A DNA stretch of 59,955 bases from assembly GCA_002261195.1 (NCBI GenBank), contig MVBO01000090.1:1-59955 (forward strand), given 5' to 3'. The position numbers and the translations under genes are program-made. Each line of letters begins with the position of its first letter. The first letter of the stretch is position 1. Source of the stretch: Bifiguratus adelaidae. Its lineage: Eukaryota; Mucoromycota; Endogonomycetes; Endogonales. Of the stretch, positions 54,935 to 59,955 are shown piece by piece. The notes beneath the pieces were generated by a model, which had not been told where the DNA came from, did not search any database, and saw only the letters and a program-made list of their open reading frames with translations.

Positions 54935-56470
54935 TTACAGCGAGAGCGAAGATAGATAGGGTAGTTTGTTCACATTGCCATAGGCAACAGCGGTAGGTTT
55001 GCTGGAGAGTATGGTCTTAGCAACCTAGGATGGATGGTGAGCTGAATTGTCCCGATATCAAACGCTTAAACCTACCTTCTTGACGGCATCAACCTTAAGA
55101 TTGTCTAGGGCAACTGAAATGTCTAGTGCTGATGTTTGAGAGGCACCCAGTGCTTGTTGACCTAGAGTCACGAATCTGTCTGCGCGGCTTTCTAGGCCAG
55201 CGGCAATGCCGAACTTGGCCTTGGCGACAGCCATCTTGAAGTCTTCCTGGCTCACGTTCTTGGCTGCGGCTTGAAGAGCTTCAACAGCAGCATTAACAGC
55301 TTGATCTATATCAGAGCCACCAGAAACTTGGATTCCAAAGAGACCGGCGTCAGAGTAACCGAGGTTGAAAGCTGATATCTCGGTACCGTGTGAGAATTTA
55401 GTAGCAGCCTGAGATAGGATAGAAGTTCCCTTTGACCACTTGATATATTGCTCACCACCCAACACATAGCGGAAGACTTGGGCGGCAGCGTATTCCTCGC
55501 TGTTCAGGGCAGCGCCATTGAAAGCAAGAAGGAAATGAGGTTTGCCGGTAGCGGACTCGATTCTCGTCTCCCCGCCATAGTACTGCGATGATTGAGGTAC
55601 AGGAGCAGATCCCGAGGCCAATTGGAAGTTGCTCTCCACCACCTTTGTGAGTTCATCGTGTGAAATGCCACTTCCAACAATGGCAACGTTTCCAGAGTGG
55701 AAAACGGATTTGGCGTAGTTCTTGACGGCGTCGACGTTTACGTGGCTTGTGGAGGAGGCAAAGAGGGAGTGACCGAGGCCTTGATGGAAAGCCAACTGAT
55801 GAGCAGCCTCCAAAGCGGCGATCTCAGGGGTGCTCTTGGTGTAAGCCGTCTCGTCATGGACGTTGTGAGCAACCTCCACAAACTCGTGAGCTTGATATTT
55901 GGTATTAGCGACGACATCGTTCAAGAGGTCGACGAAGTAAGGGCTAGCATAAAGATGTGAGGATAAGCACGAAAACAATGACTCATGTGGCCCAATACAT
56001 ACAGATCGCTCTTGAGGAACTCGGCGGAAATGATGAGCTGTTCGCGCGTCAAAGCCGAAGAAAGAGTGGCTCCTTGAAGTTCGGCCTCACGAGCAATTCG
56101 GAAGGCAGTGCGAGATCCAGTATTCTACAGAAACGGTTCATCAGTAACAAGTTATCACCAGGTCCTGAAGTCCATTGCATGCACATAAAGGCTCAGGTTT
56201 GGCCATTCATCTCGCTACCACAACGCATACCTTGAAAGTAAAGTTCTTGAGGTGATGAGCAACACCACCCTGATCCGCATTCTCGAAACGAGGACCAGCA
56301 TTGACCACGACGGCCAAACCAGCTGTGGGCGATTGGTCATCAACCGAAGCGATCTTCACACCACTTTTGGCTGTCGAGTGCTGTATGTTGGTAGCAGTCG
56401 TTGAAGAAGCATAGGAGCGCACAGTGCTGGGAATCAGCCTGGCAGCCTTTGTACAAGTGGCCGAGAGCAT
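54935..56470 (-). CDS. QCR2: Cytochrome bc1 complex core subunit 2
   Basis: Four exons: 56470-56231, 56124-56003, 55943-55076, 55024-54935; 439 residues. It opens with a mitochondrial presequence (MLSATCTKAARLIPSTVRSY), then the M16 peptidase-like core: SPTAGLAVVVNAGPRFE, GGVAHHLKNFTFK, RIAREAELQGATLSSALTRE, LLNDVVANTKYQAHEF, GHSLFASSTSHVN and, at the end, KTILSSKPTAVAYGNVNKLP, characteristic of QCR2. The HxxEH zinc site is absent, as expected for core 2, which is structural in respiratory complex III. Intron 1 is 106 nt, longer than most here. Its stop is 51 bases from the next gene's ATG on the same strand; its start faces the 2OG oxygenase 144 bp away. Confidence 0.93.
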
Positions 56471-56614
56471 CGCGGAAGAGTGGTAAGCGCACTAAGTGTT
56501 GAAGGATTGTTTTGTTTACGGCAAGGAATTTGGGTTAGGGCAAGGCATCAGCTCACGTGATTTGGATTTGAAGTCAAGTCATCACGGGAGGCGCTCACAC
56601 CATCGCTCTGGACC

Positions 56615-57928
56615 ATGATTGAACTGCCGGTATTGGACTATAGTCTGTTCACGTCTGGTGATAAGGCGAAACAGCAGACATTTCTAGATCAGTTACGAGA
56701 TGCTCTACTGCATGTAGGCTTCTTTATCCTTAAGAACCATGGGATTGATGAAGGATTGCAAAGCCGTATGGTGGATGAGGCGCGCAAATTCTTTGCTTTG
56801 CCGCTCGAAGAGAAGATCAAAATTGATATGATACATTCACCTCACTTTCGTGGGTATACGCGTATGGGTAAGTGAGCCTTCTATCATAGGTGTTTACCGT
56901 ACTCGTGGTTGATTTTGCCGGTCGTTTGGATATAGGTGCCGAAGTGACCGATTTCAAGCATGACAATCGGTATGTAAGAAGACGATATCGTTCAATGGCT
57001 ACCTTTCGGACTGACCAGCTATTTGCAGAGAGCAGATTGACCTGGGCTTGGAGAGACCGGCTCCGTCGCCGGGAACAGGCCGTCTGTATTACGAGAATAT
57101 CCAAGGACCCAATCAATGGCCTAACGCTGAGCTTGTCCCTGACTTTCGACCGACATGTATGACATTTATGGATGCTTGCATCCAGGTTGCGCGCAAATTG
57201 ATGGAGGCCATGGCACTCGTCCTTGGCTTAGAGCATGATTGGTTTCGTCCAATGTTTGGTGAGGATGATGAAGGCGGTTATGGTCCACATGTTCGGATGA
57301 AGGTTGTTAGGTAACATCTGCTCGAAATTTTGCAAATTGACGCTGCATTCTCAATTCCGAGCCTTGTCACAGATATCCGTCAATGACAGATGAAAAGGAC
57401 AAGCCTGAAGCGCATGGTCTCGGTGTCGGGCCTCACAAAGTACAGCGATTCTCGGACTTGTTTATGCGTTCTGACCAGTAGTGCTAGGATTACGGCTTTC
57501 TCACAATCCTAATGCAAGACGATGTTGGTGGTCTACAAGTGCAATCGCCTCAAGGAGAGTGGATTGACGCCACGCCGATACCCAATACGTTCATTATCAA
57601 TGTTGGTGAAACGTTTGAAAGGGCGACACAGAGATGTTTCAAAGCGACCACCCATCGCGTGCTGAATAATTCCAGTGGAAAAGACCGGATAAGCGTACCA
57701 GTCTTTTTCAATCCCGCTGTTAACGCAAAGATACCCTTTATAAACGTCTCCGACGAGATAAAACGCTTAACCCCACAAAATGTTATATCCGACATTCAAG
57801 AGGGACAGCTTTTACAGAAAGAAGTCTATGGAGAGAACGCATTCGGTGGATTGAGCAGAAGTCATAGCAGAGTATTTGAATCCTGGTATCGCCTGACAGA
57901 CAACGGCATCGAACTTAAAATGAATTAA
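56615..57928 (+). CDS. 2-oxoglutarate/Fe(II)-dependent oxygenase, isopenicillin N synthase-like
   Basis: Five exons: 56615-56867, 56936-56969, 57029-57310, 57373-57439, 57488-57928; 358 residues. The DIOX_N part reads LPVLDYSLF and GFFILKNHGIDEGLQSRMV. The catalytic double-stranded helix has GVGPHKDYGFLTILMQDDVG (HxD, rebuilt across intron 4), TTHRVLNN with the distal histidine, and the 2-oxoglutarate-binding RISVPVFF. The second exon is just 34 nt. Enzymes of this group hydroxylate or desaturate small metabolites in the cytosol; the true substrate cannot be told. Two in-frame stops in the unspliced region 57480-57490 disappear with intron 4. Confidence 0.9.
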
Positions 57929-58587
57929 AATCCAAGTGATGACGTAGGCAATCTCTCGTCACCCTCTTGCCGCCGGTTCTTCTATTGCTCCTTGCGACAT
58001 TGAGCATTACACTGTTTGTCACTCCTTGTGCAGAATTCCTTCTTTTATCAGGTGAGTAGCTTGCTACACTCGCATATTGTGATCTGCGAGGGTTTGGGGC
58101 GAAAGGATGGGGCAGATTTCTCGGTGCAGGAGCTGGGTCTCCTTGACTAAGCAAATATGCCTCTGTGGCTCCGCGGCTGCATGAATCTCCATTAAGAGCC
58201 ACGCATGCTGTCCAAAGGGAAAAAGGAGCTGGCTGTGTCGTCTACATCTCAGTGAGCGTGGTGCCGCTATCGCCTACAAAAGATCGCGTGGACATCTGCC
58301 GGGGGTTGTCCATATCTGTACTGACCCGATATACTCCACTCTTTAGGTACTTGTTGGCTAAAGGACACCTCATTTTGGGTTTTTCTGGCTTCTCAAACAG
58401 GGCATATCCTCGCTTGCCACGCTCGGAAGTCCATGACTATTTCGCGCATCATACAGTTTCGAATCTGCCGAGATTATCATACAAGTACACGTTCAGGAAA
58501 CAAACGCAAGAAGTTACCGCTATCTGATTTGGATCAAACGACAATTCCTTAAACGCATTTTTCTCGCTCAAACAGCAATGCCGGATT
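57929..58587. other. Intergenic region, no gene seen
   Basis: About 660 bases upstream of CCR4. Short frames exist but none is protein-like. A small upstream frame (ATGCCGGATTATG...TGA from 58578) overlaps the chosen CCR4 start and might slow initiation. Confidence 0.4.
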
Positions 58588-59955
58588 ATGTCGACCCTCT
58601 ATGATAAAGAAAGAGACAACTTCGGCAACACCTTTTCCCCGTATGGCGTTCAACCATACATGTTTCAGAATTCGCCAAATGTGCGTGGGTCGCCTAATGG
58701 CGTCCACGCACAATTAACGCCATTCCAATCCCACTCACCGTCTTCTCCATCTTTGAATAATCCCTACTATGGTACCAACAATGCAAACCAAGGCCGGTTC
58801 CCCGTTCAGATGAACATGTCGCAGAAAATGCCGGCATCATCGTCTGCACTCTCACACATCCAACACCAGAATGTTATGTCCACGCCAATCAGCTCAACTG
58901 GCCTTGGATCCCCCTTAGCCATCAATGTCACGGCCCCCGTGGATCTGTCGAGCGCCTATGGCTCAGTATCCACTCCGCCTTCAAAGCATTACCAGAAGCA
59001 ATTGACCCAGTATCAAATCACACGTCAATGTGGCTCTCCGCACTATCATGCTCGGACGGCCGCGGCTGCCGCCAAGATAGCCGCGAATCTGCAGAATTCC
59101 TCTTCCTCAGCAGTGACTATAACAGACCCTTCTAACCCGGCAAGAACGATCAACGTGAGCAAATCGAAGCCAAAGGATCCCTCAACGCCTGCAGAAGGAA
59201 ATCCCGCCTCCGTTGATAACGACAAATCGGACCAACCTTGGACTTCTATGGATATGGGTGGTATGGGTCTCAAGACGATATCGGTGTCCTTATACCAGAA
59301 TTTTGAATTCCTCACGACGCTCTATCTTAATCACAACAACTTCACCGAGCTACGCCCTGAGATAGGTCGGTTGAAGCAGCTCGAACTTCTTGATCTTTCC
59401 GCCAACAAGTTGGCAAGCATCCCACCCGAGCTTGGCATGTTGGTGAAGTTGAAAGAATTATTATTATTCGACAACAATCTCTCAACTGTGCCAAACGAGC
59501 TGGGAAGTTTGTACCATTTGGAGACGTTGGGTTTGGAGGGCAATCCGTTGCAAGAGCCCTACAAGGGTCTCTTGGTAAAGGAGGGAACGAAGGCTCTTAT
59601 TTCCTTCCTTAAAGATAGCTGTCCGGTTCCTATGCCTCCACCCGAACGTGAATGGATACCAATCGAAGGAAGCGCGATGGACGACAGTAAAGGTAGGTCG
59701 ACCATGGACCTTCCAAAATTTACGGACACTTGCTCACTAACCCCTGTCCTTGCAGAAAAGTTCACAGTCTTCTGTTACAATATTCTCTCCGAGAGGTGTG
59801 CCACAACACAAATGTACGGCTATACCCCGTCATGGGCGTTGGCTTGGGACTATCGCAAGGAGAATATCCTGCAGGAAGTTTTGTCATACAATGCGGATAT
59901 CGTTTGTCTTCAGGTATTATTTGCTCACTTATTGATGAACACACGACTCACACAA
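58588..59955 (+). CDS. CCR4: CCR4 deadenylase (LRR plus EEP nuclease), C-terminus cut by window edge
   Basis: Two complete exons, 58588-59692 and 59756-59913, then a donor GTATTA with the rest beyond the window. About 230 disordered residues rich in Q, N, S, P come first. Leucine-rich repeats follow (FLTTLYLNHNNFTELRPEI, LELLDLSANKLASIPPELGM, LKELLLFDNNLSTVPNELGS, LETLGLEGNPLQEP), then PPPEREWIPI and the start of the endonuclease/exonuclease/phosphatase domain: FTVFCYNILSERCATTQMYG with the metal-binding asparagine, and YRKENILQEVLSYNADIVCLQ. CCR4 is the main cytoplasmic poly(A) shortening enzyme of the CCR4-NOT complex; its LRR binds the CAF1 nuclease. Confidence 0.95.
   Translation, partial: MSTLYDKERDNFGNTFSPYGVQPYMFQNSPNVRGSPNGVHAQLTPFQSHSPSSPSLNNPYYGTNNANQGRFPVQMNMSQKMPASSSALSHIQHQNVMSTPISSTGLGSPLAINVTAPVDLSSAYGSVSTPPSKHYQKQLTQYQITRQCGSPHYHARTAAAAAKIAANLQNSSSSAVTITDPSNPARTINVSKSKPKDPSTPAEGNPASVDNDKSDQPWTSMDMGGMGLKTISVSLYQNFEFLTTLYLNHNNFTELRPEIGRLKQLELLDLSANKLASIPPELGMLVKLKELLLFDNNLSTVPNELGSLYHLETLGLEGNPLQEPYKGLLVKEGTKALISFLKDSCPVPMPPPEREWIPIEGSAMDDSKGRSTMDLPKFTDTCSLTPVLAEKFTVFCYNILSERCATTQMYGYTPSWALAWDYRKENILQEVLSYNADIVCLQVLFAHLLMNTRLTQ

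Noticed and set aside
1-59955. tRNA genes, rRNA, CRISPR arrays, intact transposons
   Set aside because: I looked for tRNA-like B-boxes, rRNA landmarks, spaced direct repeats, transposase or reverse-transcriptase motifs and long terminal repeats and saw none that I could support.

Overview
This is nuclear DNA of a compact filamentous fungus. Genes are densely packed on both strands and split by many short introns (mostly 42-77 nt, usually with CTRAC-like branch points). The content is fungal: low-affinity iron permease, fungal-type secreted carboxylesterases, DUR3 urea transporter, amino-acid and NCS1 permeases, CSC1 channel, SOK1/TCP11, paxillin-like LIM protein, CCR4 with leucine-rich repeats. 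A putative selenocysteine codon with a type II SECIS element (37436-38495) points to an early-diverging lineage (Mucoromycota, Zoopagomycota or chytrids), because Dikarya lack selenoproteins. I cannot name the species; a Bifiguratus-like fungus would fit but is a guess.

Layout. 1-2.5 kb: a truncated MDR oxidoreductase and a divergent decayed copy of it. 2.9-4.6 kb: Fet4-type iron permease with two iron-GATA-like sites upstream. 5.5-8.1 kb: carboxylesterase A, preceded by a decayed tandem copy of its own first exon. 8.1-14 kb: gene-poor, holding a secreted alpha carbonic anhydrase and an amidohydrolase pseudogene. 14-17.2 kb: a frameshifted GNAT gene and carboxylesterase B, which has an 8-nt microexon. 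17.6-25.5 kb: a nitrogen-uptake island (DUR3, amino-acid permease, NCS1 nucleobase permease) with GATAAG sites. 26.4-29.3 kb: CSC1/OSCA channel. 30.1-35.9 kb: alpha-arrestin, a divergent protein starting MNWVGG, CSN7, FEN1. 36.1-40.0 kb: COX7, a small methyltransferase, the candidate selenoprotein H with its SECIS, argininosuccinate lyase. 40.9-49.1 kb: SOK1/TCP11, a small zinc-knuckle protein, BCAS3-like WD protein. 49.5-59.9 kb: TPT/SLC35 transporter, LIM protein, GNAT acetyltransferase, D-2-hydroxyacid dehydrogenase (one-base frame break), QCR2, 2OG-Fe(II) oxygenase, and the 5' part of CCR4.

The left 30 kb is enriched in transport and secreted hydrolases and contains decaying duplicates; the right 30 kb is mostly conserved housekeeping genes. 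By my exon models, 7 of about 88 introns use a GC donor, which is unusually many. The strongest candidate for something new is the selenoprotein H gene: an in-frame TGA falls exactly where selenoprotein H carries selenocysteine, and a foldable type II SECIS lies about 100 nt after the stop. All exon models were made by eye from splice signals, frame and family resemblance; no alignment or folding software was run.
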